DNA of 64,000 nucleotides from Kineosporia sp. R_H_3 (GCF_002198675.1 NZ_MWLL01000249.1:1-64000); one strand, 5' to 3'. Shown: positions 40,558 to 52,973, numbered from the stretch's first letter. Notes: generated by a model not told the origin, from the sequence alone. Program-made: numbers and translations.

Positions 40558-40740
40558 GGCGGTCCTCCCGAGCTCGCACCTGTTCCCCCGACGACGTCCC
40601 TGCAGGACCGCCCGGTTCCGTCGGACGGCTGCACGGTTCCCCGGCCCGGTGCGGACCGCGCCCGGTCGTCGCCGACCGGCACCCCCGTGAGAGTGATCAA
40701 CACCCTAGGGGCAGGGCCGGACACACCGGCACCCCCGTCG

Positions 40741-40755
40741 TCCCCGCTCCGGGGA
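40741..40755 (-). terminator. Short hairpin directly after the polysaccharide deacetylase gene
   Basis: TCCCCG-CTC-CGGGGA forms a 6-bp stem beginning at the base next to the stop codon on the minus strand. It is short for a terminator and is followed by the septum-like gene's upstream region. Confidence 0.4.
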
Positions 40756-41643
40756 TCAGGGGCGGCCGTCGAGCCGCACGAACGCGTAGCCGTGGTCGCG
40801 GTACCAGGCGACGACGAGCGGGAGGGCCGCCGCGGTGGCGGCCCGGTCGCCGCCGCCGTCGTGGAGCAGCACGACGGGGTGCCGCTCGTCGCCGACAGCC
40901 GTCGCGCGGGCCACGATCGCCCGGACCCTGGCGTCGCGGTCGGGCAGGCCCGGCGGGCGGCGCCCGTCGACGCCCTGGACCTCCCAGTCCCGGGTGTCGA
41001 GCGACCACAGCGCGACGGTCATCCGCATCCGGTGCGCCGCGGGCCGCACCGTGCCGGGGTGGTGACCGCCCGGCGGCCGGAACCAGCACAGCGGCCGGCC
41101 GGTCGCCGCGGCGACGGCCCGCGCCGTCCGGCCGAGCTGGTCGGCGAGGTACGGCGCGGTCCAGCCGCCGTCGACCTCTTGCGGGTACGCGTGGTCCCAC
41201 GTGTGGTCGCCGAGCAGGTGACCCTCGTCGGCCGCCCGGCGCACGAGCCCCGGGTGCCGGGCCACCTGGCGGCCGACGACGAAGAACGTCGCGTGGACGT
41301 GCGCCGCGGCGAGCGCGTCGAGCACCGCCGGGGTGCCGGCGTCCGGGCCGTCGTCGAAGGTCAGCGCGACCGTCGGGGTGTCGCCGTCCCGCGTGTGGGT
41401 GACGACGCCGACCGCCGGGGCCGGGCAGCGGCGCTGGAGCGCCGGGACCGCGGGCAGCGGCCCGGTCGCAGGGTCGGTGGCAGCGGTCGGTTCCGTGGTC
41501 GGCCGGCCGGCGGAGGGCACAGGAGCCGCCCCGCCCGCAGCAGGGGCGACGAGGCCGAGGAGCGTCGCCGCCACGGCCAGGGCGAGCAGCCGCGGCGTGC
41601 GGCCCGTGCGGCCCGTGCGGCCCGTGCGGCCCGTGCGTGGCAT
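40756..41643 (-). CDS. Secreted polysaccharide deacetylase (NodB fold)
   Basis: A metal-dependent enzyme removing acetyl groups from GlcNAc polymers or peptidoglycan. The signal peptide has an unusual basic n-region, TGRTGRTGRTGRT, then LLALAVAATLLGLVAP. NodB motifs: TFDDGPD with catalytic base and metal ligand, GDHTWDH (HxxxH ligands), RPPGGHH and LLHDGGG. Length is 295 aa. The substrate cannot be told; chitin, xylan and peptidoglycan are all possible in such an organism. Confidence 0.9.
   Translation of the reverse strand: MPRTGRTGRTGRTGRTPRLLALAVAATLLGLVAPAAGGAAPVPSAGRPTTEPTAATDPATGPLPAVPALQRRCPAPAVGVVTHTRDGDTPTVALTFDDGPDAGTPAVLDALAAAHVHATFFVVGRQVARHPGLVRRAADEGHLLGDHTWDHAYPQEVDGGWTAPYLADQLGRTARAVAAATGRPLCWFRPPGGHHPGTVRPAAHRMRMTVALWSLDTRDWEVQGVDGRRPPGLPDRDARVRAIVARATAVGDERHPVVLLHDGGGDRAATAAALPLVVAWYRDHGYAFVRLDGRP
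41597..41632. repeat. 9-bp tandem repeat x4 in the deacetylase signal peptide
   Basis: Four exact copies of GTGCGGCCC, plus a partial fifth, encode the Thr-Gly-Arg repeats of the signal peptide n-region. Changes in copy number would keep the frame and change only the number of Arg residues before the hydrophobic core. Confidence 0.9.
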
Positions 41644-41719
41644 CGCGTCCCCCGAACCTCCCGGTCGCAGGCAGGACGCCGGGGCGGGGCCGCGGGTTGT
41701 CCGCAGGGCCCCGGCCGGG

Positions 41720-42934
41720 TCAGCGCAGCGGGCGGACGAACAGCACCGACTGCCGGCCGGCGACCCGGGTGAGCACGATCGTCGCCTCGGCGTCGCCCTC
41801 GAGGCGCAGCTGGCGGCGCAGCTGCTCGGGCTCGACGGCCGTGCCGCGCTTCTTGATCGTCAACCGGCCGACGCCCCGGTCGCGCAGCGCCGTCCGCAGG
41901 CTCTTGAGCTGGAAGGGCATGACGTCCTCGACCGCGTAGGCCGTCGCGAGCGCCGTCCGGACGACCCGGTCCGACGTCACGTAGGCGATCGTCGGGTCGA
42001 CGAGGCGGCCCTCGACGAGCGCCGCGACCTGGCCGACGAGCCCGGCCCGGATCACCGCGCCGTCCGGCTCGTAGAGGACCGCGCCGACGGCGCCGGCCTC
42101 CGGGTCGGGCATGCCGGCGTCCGTCACCTCGACCGGGTCGGCGGTGTCGACGCCCTCGGCGTCGTCCGGGACGCCGTCCGGCGGCAGCACGAGCGCCGCC
42201 CGCCGGACGCCCTCGCGCGCGGTGAGCCCGAACCACAGGGCGCACTCGACGACGTCCCCGCCGACGGACACCCACTGCGCCTCGGCGCCCACGGGCACGA
42301 GGTGGTGCGCGATGCCCGGCGCGGTCTTCATGCCGACGGCGGCGAGCCGGCCCGCGAGGCCGACGACGAACTCGAGCGTCGGCGAGCCCTGGCGCGGGTC
42401 GAGGACGCGCTTGCCGGACGCCGTCCGCCGGGCCGGGTCGACGAACGCGGCGCCGATGCCGGTGAGGTCGGTGGTCGTCGCGTCCTCGCAGCGGACGACG
42501 GCCTCGGGCCAGTGCCGCAGGTTCATCGTCGCGACGGCGGCGGTCAGCTCGTCGCGCTCGACGGCGAGCACCTCGCGGTCGAAGGTCGCCAGGGCCATCG
42601 AGTCCGCGCCGATCCCGCAGCCGAGGTCGGCGACCCGCTCGACGCCGGCGGACGCGAAGCGCTGGGCGTGCCGGGCGGCGACGGCGAACCGGGTCGCCTG
42701 CTCCAGGCCGGTCGGGGTGAAGAGCATGCCGTCGGCGAAGGGGCCGAACTTGGCCCGGCCGGCGGCGCGCAGCCGGGACTGGGTGAGCGCGGCGGAGACG
42801 AGGTCGGCCGGGTGACCGGCGGCGCGCAGCCGCTCGCCGAGCACCATCGCCTCGGCCTCGTCGTAGGGCGGGAGCGACTCCAGCAGCGCCCACCCCTCGG
42901 AGGTGAGCAGGGCGGAGATGCCGGACAGGTCCAC
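41720..42934 (-). CDS. Class I SAM-dependent methyltransferase, THUMP-like domain protein
   Basis: The SAM-binding motif VADLGCGIGADSMAL lies near residue 100, followed by VEVDE-type residues (AVERDE) and the acceptor-side motif AAFVDPARR. A C-terminal THUMP-like region (LTIKKRGTAVEPEQLRRQL) suggests a nucleic-acid substrate such as tRNA or rRNA. Length is 404 aa. GTG 42932-42934 follows GGAAGG at about 8 nt, so the longer frame through the CIRCE region is rejected. It is divergent from groES. Confidence 0.86.
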   Translation of the reverse strand: MDLSGISALLTSEGWALLESLPPYDEAEAMVLGERLRAAGHPADLVSAALTQSRLRAAGRAKFGPFADGMLFTPTGLEQATRFAVAARHAQRFASAGVERVADLGCGIGADSMALATFDREVLAVERDELTAAVATMNLRHWPEAVVRCEDATTTDLTGIGAAFVDPARRTASGKRVLDPRQGSPTLEFVVGLAGRLAAVGMKTAPGIAHHLVPVGAEAQWVSVGGDVVECALWFGLTAREGVRRAALVLPPDGVPDDAEGVDTADPVEVTDAGMPDPEAGAVGAVLYEPDGAVIRAGLVGQVAALVEGRLVDPTIAYVTSDRVVRTALATAYAVEDVMPFQLKSLRTALRDRGVGRLTIKKRGTAVEPEQLRRQLRLEGDAEATIVLTRVAGRQSVLFVRPLR

Positions 42935-42970
42935 GCCAGGATCCTTCCACGTCCGCCGGTCGGGCGAGTT

Positions 42971-42997
42971 CTGGCACTCGAGTTGACCGAGTGCTAA
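42971..42997 (+). promoter_or_regulatory. CIRCE element 1 (HrcA operator) of groES-groEL
   Basis: CTGGCACTC-N9-GAGTGCTAA matches the CIRCE consensus TTAGCACTC-N9-GAGTGCTAA with two changes in the left arm. It overlaps the -35 box, so bound HrcA would block RNA polymerase. Confidence 0.93.
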
Positions 42998-43012
42998 CCA
43001 CCGGCCTAGATT
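42983..43012 (+). promoter_or_regulatory. groES promoter
   Basis: TTGACC (42983-42988), inside the CIRCE spacer, and TAGATT (43007-43012) are 18 nt apart. Confidence 0.8.
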
Positions 43013-43017
43013 CAGGG

Positions 43018-43044
43018 CTGGCACTCTCACCCTGAGAGCGCCAA
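43018..43044 (+). promoter_or_regulatory. CIRCE element 2, degenerate right arm
   Basis: CTGGCACTC-N9-GAGCGCCAA has the same left arm and spacer length as element 1. It starts 6 nt after the -10 box and so lies in the transcription start region. Confidence 0.8.
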
Positions 43045-43147
43045 CCAGGCAGAGCCCGGCCGGCACCCGCGACGACGGTCGGAACCCGCTCCGCCACCCA
43101 TATTCCACGCCTTACTCCAGCGACATTCCCGAAGGGGAGGGCAGCAC

Positions 43148-43447
43148 GTGTCGGTCTCCATCAAGCCGCTCGAGGACCGCATCGTCGTCAAGCCGCTCGA
43201 CGCCGAGCAGACGACGGCCTCCGGCCTGGTCATCCCGGACACCGCGAAGGAGAAGCCCCAGGAGGGCGAGGTCCTCGCGGTCGGTCCGGGCCGTTTCGAC
43301 GACGAGGGCGAGAAGCGGATCCCGCTCGACGTCAAGGTCGGCGACAAGGTCCTGTACAGCAAGTACGGCGGCACCGAGGTCAAGTACGGCGGCGAGGAGT
43401 TCCTCATCCTCTCCGCCCGCGACGTCCTCGCGGTCATCGAGAAGTGA
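43148..43447 (+). CDS. groES: Co-chaperonin GroES
   Basis: The heptameric lid of the GroEL chaperonin. The 99-residue product shows [19 protein letters not shown], a mobile-loop region around [17 protein letters not shown], and [18 protein letters not shown] 43148 follows AAGGGGAGG. It is transcribed from the double-CIRCE promoter together with groEL. Confidence 0.97.
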   Translation: MSVSIKPLEDRIVVKPLDAEQTTASGLVIPDTAKEKPQEGEVLAVGPGRFDDEGEKRIPLDVKVGDKVLYSKYGGTEVKYGGEEFLILSARDVLAVIEK

Positions 43448-45193
<1,746 letters not shown>

Positions 45194-45233
45194 CCGAGGC
45201 ACCTGCACCACTTGCAGTTCCTGAGCACGCGCA

Positions 45234-45265
45234 CGAGGCCCGGACGGCCCGCCGTCCGGGCCTCG
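45234..45265 (+). terminator. groEL terminator
   Basis: A 14-bp perfect stem (45234-45247 with 45252-45265) closes a 4-nt loop, the most stable hairpin seen in this window. Confidence 0.9.
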
Positions 45266-45294
45266 TCGTCCGTCACCGGTCCACGGAGGTCGCC

Positions 45295-45582
45295 ATGATC
45301 CGCAACGTCGTCGTCGGCCGGCTCCGGGACGGCGTCCCGCTGGAGGCGCTGCGCCCCGGGCTGGCGGCGATCGCCGCGCTCGAGCCGCCGGGCCTCGTCT
45401 CCTGCCGGGTGGGCACGGACCTGCGGCTGCGCGAGCAGTCGTGGGACTTCGCGATCACCTCGGACTTCGTCGACGAGGCGGCCTACCGGGCCTACGACGC
45501 CGAGACGGAGCACAACCGGGTGCGGCGCGAGCTGTTCGACCCGCTGTGCACGCAGATCGCCCGGGTCCAGTTCGAGGTCTGA
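45295..45582 (+). CDS. Dabb (stress-responsive alpha/beta barrel) domain protein
   Basis: A small 95-residue protein beginning IRNVVVGRLRDGVPLEALRPGL, with DFAITSDFVDEAAYRAYDAETEHNRVR, the Dabb dimeric barrel pattern. Members are dimeric and of varied or unknown function. ATG 45295 follows GGAGG. It stands alone between two strong terminators. Confidence 0.85.
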   Translation: MIRNVVVGRLRDGVPLEALRPGLAAIAALEPPGLVSCRVGTDLRLREQSWDFAITSDFVDEAAYRAYDAETEHNRVRRELFDPLCTQIARVQFEV

Positions 45583-45605
45583 GGTCGGGACGGTCAGGAC
45601 GCGCA

Positions 45606-45643
45606 CGAGAGGCCCGGCTCCCCCAGGGGAGCCGGGCCTCTCG
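45606..45643. terminator. Bidirectional terminator between Dabb gene and whiB3
   Basis: A perfect inverted repeat of up to 18 bp (45606-45623 with 45626-45643) lies between two converging genes. Confidence 0.9.
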
Positions 45644-45670
45644 CGGTGGACCGGTGGACCGGTACGTGGG

Positions 45671-45979
45671 TCAGCTGGCCGCGGCGACCGGCGCGCGACG
45701 GCGACGCTCGGTCGAGTAGTACGCCTCGCGGTCGTCCTCGGTGAGGCCGCCCCAGACGCCGTACGGCTCGCGGACGGCGAGGGCGTGCTCGCGGCACTCC
45801 TTCATGACCGGGCACGAACCGCAGATCGACTTCGCCGCCGCGTCGCGGTTGCGGCGGGCCGGGCCGCGCTCGCCCTCGGGGTGGAAGAAGAGCGTCGGGT
45901 CGGCCTCGCGGCACGAGCCCTGCAGCTGCCACTCCCACAGGTCGGCCACGGGGCCGGGGAGCCGGGAGATCTCAGCCAT
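45671..45979 (-). CDS. whiB3: WhiB-family iron-sulfur regulator, WhiB3/WhiD type
   Basis: A 102-residue [4Fe-4S] protein with Cys at residues 23, 53, 56 and 62 (C-x29-C-x2-C-x5-C) and the GVWGG turn at 74-78. RLPGPVADLWEWQLQGSC and FFHPEGERGPAR match WhiB3 of mycobacteria and WhiD of Streptomyces rather than WhiB1 or WhiB2. Such proteins bind the primary sigma factor and respond to redox state or nitric oxide; WhiD is needed for spore maturation. ATG 45977-45979 is chosen by family length. A 5' leader of about 100 nt is predicted. Confidence 0.93.
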   Translation of the reverse strand: MAEISRLPGPVADLWEWQLQGSCREADPTLFFHPEGERGPARRNRDAAAKSICGSCPVMKECREHALAVREPYGVWGGLTEDDREAYYSTERRRRAPVAAAS

Positions 45980-46513
45980 GTCCAACACCCTCTTCTTCGC
46001 TGCACGCTCGCCGGCCGGGGCGGCCGGGGTCGGGCAATCGCCTGGATTCCTGACTTGTTCTTCGTGCTTGGTGCGTGAGTCCGACACTAACAACCGTTGC
46101 AGAGGTTGTTCAAGTACTTCGCGCCAGAAGTTGTTCACAGGTTGTTCGCAGGATCCGGGACGGCGTCCGGCGAGGGCCGCCGGCGACGTTGCCTGGCGTG
46201 TCCCGTTCGCTGTCACTGCAGGTCAGCGCCCTGATCGAGGGCCGATCCGCGGTGCGCGGGTGCGGGTCCGCCGATCCGGCGGGCCCGACAACCTGTTCAA
46301 CGGTGCGCGCAACGCTCCGGTGCCCACGACGTACCCCTCTGCTCGCAACCTCAACCACGATTTCGTGAGTGATTGCGCGCTGACGTTCTCCCGTCACAGC
46401 GGGCGACGAGTAGCGACGTGAGGGCACTGACCGTCGCCCCGTGGTCACACGTGGTCCCTGGTCCGTTCGTGTCCGGGTGGCAGGTCGGGCCCCTGGCCTG
46501 GACAATCGGTCGC
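45980..46513. other. 534-nt intergenic region between divergent whiB3 and merR-like genes
   Basis: Noticeably richer in A/T than its neighbours. It holds the whiB3 promoter and repeats (listed separately) on the whiB3 side, and GACAAT at 46501-46506 for the merR-like gene on the other. Open frames crossing the region have no sensible start or composition, so I see no extra gene. Confidence 0.7.
46084..46147 (-). promoter_or_regulatory. whiB3 promoter with three GAACAAC direct repeats
   Basis: On the minus strand TTGAAC (46108-46113) and TAGTGT (46084-46089) are 18 nt apart. GAACAAC occurs at 46141-46147, 46130-46136 and 46105-46111; the last overlaps the -35. Spacing is 11 and 25 nt, roughly whole helical turns, as expected of an operator read on one DNA face. 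The binding protein is unknown. Confidence 0.55.
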
Positions 46514-47605
46514 ATGACGGCCGTCGGTGACTCCAGCGCGGGCCCGCAGCCCATGCTCACCGTGGCCGCTGTGGCGCGCAGGCTCGGGGTGGCGCCGTCC
46601 ACCCTGCGCACGTGGGACCGCCGGTACGGGCTCGGCCCGTCGGCGCACACGGCCGGCTCGCACCGCCGGTACAGCGCCAGCGACCTGGCCCGCCTCGTCG
46701 TCATGCGCCGTCTGACCGGCGAGGGCGTCCCGCCGGCGGAGGCCGCGCAGATCGCCAAGGCCGGCGGGCCCGTCTCCGTCGTGCCGCCGATCCCGACCGA
46801 GCACGCCGACGACTGGGAGGCCGACCTCTTCCCGGCCATGTCGCAGCGTGCCGGCGCGGCCGTCACCCCGTGGGCGGACGCCGCGGTGCTCGGGATCCCC
46901 GCCGCGCGGACCGGCCCCGACGCCCCCGGCCTGTGGCCGACGCGCGCCGACCGACCGCAGCGCTCCGGCGGCGGCCGGGTCGTCTCGCTGCCCGAGGGGA
47001 GCCCGCAGGCGCGCGGCCTCGCCCGGGCCGCCATGTCCCTCGACACCGTCGAGGTGACCCGGCTCCTGCGGGACGCCATCCGCAGCTACGGCACCGTCCG
47101 CGCCTGGGACGACATGGCCATGCCGGTGCTCCACGCCATCGGCGAGCGCTGGATGCAGACCGGTGACGGCGTGGAGATCGAGCACGCGTTCTCCGAAGCG
47201 GTCGTCGGGGTCTTCCGCGGTGTCTCCGCGTCGCTGCGCCGGGCCCGGAACACCCGCCCCGTGCTCCTCGCCTGCGCCGAGGGCGACTACCACACGCTCC
47301 CGCTGCACGCCCTCGCCGCGGCCCTCGCCGAGGAGGAGGTCGGCTGCCGGCTGCTCGGCGTCGGGATGCCCGCGGACGCGCTCGTGGCCGCCGTCCGGCG
47401 CAGCGGCCCCGCCGCGGTGTTCCTCTACGCCCGGCTCGCGACCGACGACATCGCCGTCCTCGACACGGTCCCGCGCCAGCGCCCGGCGCCGCGGCTCGTC
47501 GTCGGCGGCCCCGGCTGGGTCGACGGGGACCTCCCCGCGGCCGCGGTCCGTGTCAGCTCGCTCGTCGAGGCCGTCGACGAGATCCTCGGCGCCGTCCACC
47601 TCTGA
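46514..47605 (+). CDS. MerR-family regulator with CarH-like cobalamin-binding region
   Basis: The N-terminal MerR winged helix (~1-85) has LTVAAVARRLGVAPSTLRTWDRR and GSHRRYS. A variable linker (~90-160) is followed by a helical bundle and a Rossmann-like domain (~165-360), as in CarH/LitR photoreceptors. The W-x9-EH motif is intact (W in GERWMQ, EH in VEIEHAF). The DxHxxG motif reads DYHTLP, so the His that would bind cobalt is kept but Gly is Pro. Cobalamin or light sensing is therefore possible but unproven. GACAAT ends 7 nt before ATG 46514 (leaderless). Length is 363 aa. Confidence 0.82.
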   Translation: MTAVGDSSAGPQPMLTVAAVARRLGVAPSTLRTWDRRYGLGPSAHTAGSHRRYSASDLARLVVMRRLTGEGVPPAEAAQIAKAGGPVSVVPPIPTEHADDWEADLFPAMSQRAGAAVTPWADAAVLGIPAARTGPDAPGLWPTRADRPQRSGGGRVVSLPEGSPQARGLARAAMSLDTVEVTRLLRDAIRSYGTVRAWDDMAMPVLHAIGERWMQTGDGVEIEHAFSEAVVGVFRGVSASLRRARNTRPVLLACAEGDYHTLPLHALAAALAEEEVGCRLLGVGMPADALVAAVRRSGPAAVFLYARLATDDIAVLDTVPRQRPAPRLVVGGPGWVDGDLPAAAVRVSSLVEAVDEILGAVHL

Positions 47606-47653
47606 CCTGCGGCTCTGATCTGCGGCCCTGATCTGCGGCCCCTGACCTGCGGC
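47601..47653. repeat. 13-bp imperfect tandem repeat x4 over the merR-like stop codon
   Basis: Units at 47601-47613, 47614-47626, 47627-47639 and 47641-47653 share the pattern (T/C)CTGA(C/T)CTGCGGC. The TGA in the first unit is the stop codon of the gene; the others lie downstream. Confidence 0.85.
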
Positions 47654-47871
47654 GCGGCCGGCGCACGGCCCGTTCCTGCCACGGCGGGACGACGTCCCGA
47701 CGGCTCCCGGTGGAACCTCCGGTCGAACTCCTCACCGCCTTCCGCTCAGGTTCACCCCGCCCGTTGACGACATCTTCAGGAGCCGGGTCCCTTCACAGGA
47801 GGTGATCGGACACCGGGGACGCCGTCACCCGCGGCGACCCGGACCGGCGTGGCTGCGCAACAGGAAATGGG

Positions 47872-48495
47872 GTGTCCGGGGTGGCAACGGTCCTCGTGTG
47901 CGACGACTCGGCGCTTGTCCGAGAGACCCTCCACCGGGTCCTGGCGACGGTGCCGGGGATCACCCGGGTGGTCGACGCCTGCTCCGGCGAGGAGGCGCTC
48001 GCGCGCTGGCCCGTCGAGCGTCCGTCGCTGGTCCTCATGGACGTCCGGATGCCCGGGATCGGTGGCGTCGAGGCGACCCGGCGGCTGCTCGCGCGGCACC
48101 CGGAGGCGATCGTGGTCATGGTGACGGTCGCAGAAGACGCCGAAGGTGTCGCAAGGGCAGTGGCGAGCGGCGCCCGCGGCTATCTTGTCAAGGACGCGAC
48201 GCGAGAGGAGATGGCCGCCACCGTGGTCCACGCGCTGTCGGACGCCGTCTGGCGCCGCCCCGTACCCGCCCCGCGCTCCGTCGAGGGCTCGGCCGCCGCG
48301 CCCGCTCTCACCGAGCGCGAGATGCAGGTGCTCACCGGCATGAGCCGCGGTCGCAGCAACTCCGAGATCGGCAAGGAGCTGTTCCTCTCCGAGGACACCG
48401 TCAAGACCCACGCCCGGCGACTGTTCCGCAAGCTGGGGGCGGCTGACCGCGCCCAGGCCGTCGCGGTCGGCTTCCGCTGGGGACTGGTGCGCTGA
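47872..48495 (+). CDS. bldM: BldM-type response regulator
   Basis: A NarL/FixJ-type regulator of 207 aa. The receiver (~5-120) has VLVCDDSAL, the phospho-acceptor region LMDVRMPGIGG, VTVAED and LVKDAT. The LuxR-type helix-turn-helix (~145-205) has LTEREMQVLTGMSRGRSNSEIGKELFLSEDTVKTHARRLFRKL. This and the ending VAVGFRWGLVR match Streptomyces BldM, an orphan regulator of development that pairs with WhiI. Its place near whiB3 and the sigma gene is conserved. GTG 47872 follows AGGA; GTG 47881 is the alternative. Confidence 0.9.
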   Translation: MSGVATVLVCDDSALVRETLHRVLATVPGITRVVDACSGEEALARWPVERPSLVLMDVRMPGIGGVEATRRLLARHPEAIVVMVTVAEDAEGVARAVASGARGYLVKDATREEMAATVVHALSDAVWRRPVPAPRSVEGSAAAPALTEREMQVLTGMSRGRSNSEIGKELFLSEDTVKTHARRLFRKLGAADRAQAVAVGFRWGLVR

Positions 48496-48558
48496 GGTCC
48501 GGTGGCGGTCGGGGGCGACGACGACGGCAGGGGTGTAACGAACCGCCCCCGTCGTGCG

Positions 48559-49142
48559 ATGTCACGTGCGGACGACGGCACGGTCGAGCTGGGGGGGCTC
48601 GCCGCGCGAGCGGTCACGGGGGACCGGCAGGCGATGGAGCAGCTGCTCGCCGCCGTCCACACCCTGGTCCACCGCTACTGCCGGGCCCGCCTCTCGAGGT
48701 TCCCCGGCTCCGAGCACGCCGCGGACGACGTGGCGCAGGAGGTGTGCGTCGCCGTGCTGTCCGCCCTGCCGCGCTACCGGGACGACGGCAAGCCCTTCGA
48801 GGCCTTCGTCTACCGGGTGGCCGCGAACAAGGTGGCGGACGCGCAGCGCAGCGTCTTCCGGCACGCGCAGCCGCAGGCGGACATCCCCGACACGGTCGAC
48901 CTGTCCGACGGTCCTGAGGAGCACGCCGTCCGCTCGTCGGACGCCGAGCAGGCGCGGGCGCTCCTCGACCAGCTCCCCGACACCCTCCGGGAGCTCCTCG
49001 TGCTCCGGGTCGCCGTCGGGCTGTCGGCGGACGAGACCGGGCGCGCCCTCGGGATGAGCGCGGGTGCCGTCCGGGTCGCGCAGCACCGCGCCGTCCAGCG
49101 GCTGCGGGCGCTCGCGACGAGCGAGCCCGTCCGGGGCACGGC

Positions 49143-49146
<4 letters not shown>
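48559..49146 (+). CDS. ECF sigma factor, SigD/ShbA type
   Basis: A sigma-70 family factor with region 2 ([43 protein letters not shown]) and region 4 ([42 protein letters not shown]). Position beside bldM, an RsdA-like gene and guaB matches M. tuberculosis sigD and Streptomyces shbA. ShbA drives the principal sigma gene hrdB; SigD acts in stationary phase. Which role holds here is unknown. ATG 48559 gives 195 aa; GTG 48502 would add 19 residues. The stop overlaps the next start (GTGA). Confidence 0.9.
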
Positions 49147-51928
<2,782 letters not shown>

Positions 51929-51933
51929 CGCGT

Positions 51934-52014
51934 CGCGCCACAGCTTCGTCGTTGGTCGGCGACTCCCCGGACCAATCCCGGTGCGTCGCGGGGTAACGAC
52001 GAACCTGTGGCGCG
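51934..52014. repeat. 81-bp quasi-palindromic element, left copy
   Basis: The arms at 51934-51953 and 51995-52014 are inverted repeats with 1 mismatch in 20; the centre is 41 nt. It begins 5 nt after the guaB stop codon. By hand count it matches the right copy (52916-52996) at 59 of 81 positions directly and 63 of 81 when inverted, with no gaps. As RNA it would fold into a long hairpin. Confidence 0.9.
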
Positions 52015-52070
52015 GGCACCCTGTGGACAACTTCTCCGGGGTTCGTCGTGGGTGCGCGACGATGCCGGCC

Positions 52071-52973
52071 ATGGACGCTCACGAGGTGATCCGCCGGCTC
52101 GGAGGAACGGCTCCGTACGACGTCGTCGTGACGCACGCGACGCAGGCGTCGCTGCGCCGCGCGGTCCGGGAGGGGCGGGTGCTCCGTCTCTCGCGCGGGG
52201 TCTACGGGTTGCCCGAGCTTCCCGTCCCGGCCGCCGCCGCGGCCGCGGTCCGCGGCGTCGTCTCCCACGTCTCGGCCGCGCGGATCCACGGACTCCGGGT
52301 GCCGACCGCGCCCTCCTCGGTGCACGTCACCGTGCGACCGGGGGCGCGCCCGCCGGTGCTGCCGCAGGTCACCGTCCACTGGAGCCGGCTCGCGCCGAGC
52401 GACGTCACCGACGGCGTCACGACGGTGCTCCGAACGGTCCTGGACTGCGCACTCACGCTGCCGTTCGGGGAAGCGGTCGCGGTCGCGGACAGCGCCCTCG
52501 CCGAGCAGATGCTGGTCAAGAGCGACCTGATCGTCGCGGCGTACGCGCAGCCGCCCCGCCGACGGGGCCGCTGCGTCCGGGTCGCCGAGGCGGCCGACGG
52601 CGGCGCGGACACGATGTTCGAGTCGTTCACCCGCGCGCTGCTCGTCGACGCCGGGGTGGGCGGGTTCGTGACGCAGCTCCCGGTGCTGCTCCCGGGGTTC
52701 ACGGTGCACGTCGACCTCGGGGACCCGTACCGCAGGGTCGCCGTGGAGGCCGAGGGGTTCGAGTACCACTCGGACAAGGTGGCCTTCGCCCGGGACTGCG
52801 AGCGGTACACCGAGCTGGCAGCAGCCGACTGGCTGGTCTGCCGCTTCACCTGGGCGCAGGTGCGGTTCCGGCCGGAGTGGGTCGTCGACGTCGTCCGGCG
52901 GACCCGAGGCCTGCGCGCGCCACAGCCTCGTCGACACCTCGCGACGCCCCGGGTTGCCACCGGTGTGTCGTAG
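52071..52973 (+). CDS. AbiEi-like N-terminus / DUF559-like endonuclease protein between paired palindromes
   Basis: The N-terminal ~50 residues (DAHEVIRRLGG, then REGRVLRLSRGVYGLPE) form an AbiEi-type antitoxin winged-helix pattern. The middle is AbiEi-like (VVSHVSAARIHGL, TVLDCAL). The C-terminus resembles the Vsr-like/DUF559 nuclease fold: VDL with Asp, VAVEAEGFEYHSDK with Glu and His, and LVCRFTWAQV. It could cut or nick DNA. Two 81-bp palindromes flank it and the right one codes for its last residues. No partner toxin is adjacent. GACGAT ends 7 nt before ATG 52071; ATG 52062 is the alternative. Length is 300 aa. Confidence 0.82.
   Translation: MDAHEVIRRLGGTAPYDVVVTHATQASLRRAVREGRVLRLSRGVYGLPELPVPAAAAAAVRGVVSHVSAARIHGLRVPTAPSSVHVTVRPGARPPVLPQVTVHWSRLAPSDVTDGVTTVLRTVLDCALTLPFGEAVAVADSALAEQMLVKSDLIVAAYAQPPRRRGRCVRVAEAADGGADTMFESFTRALLVDAGVGGFVTQLPVLLPGFTVHVDLGDPYRRVAVEAEGFEYHSDKVAFARDCERYTELAAADWLVCRFTWAQVRFRPEWVVDVVRRTRGLRAPQPRRHLATPRVATGVS

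Noticed and set aside
45980-46513. Possible small genes in the whiB3/merR-like intergenic region
   Set aside because: Open frames there have Arg/Ser-rich, shadow-like translations and no ribosome binding site or leaderless signal.
46568-46590. GCTGTGGCGCG match to the 81-bp element inside the merR-like gene
   Set aside because: Only the outer 11 bases match, without the CGACGA part or an inverted partner; it lies in codons of the conserved MerR helix, so it is chance.
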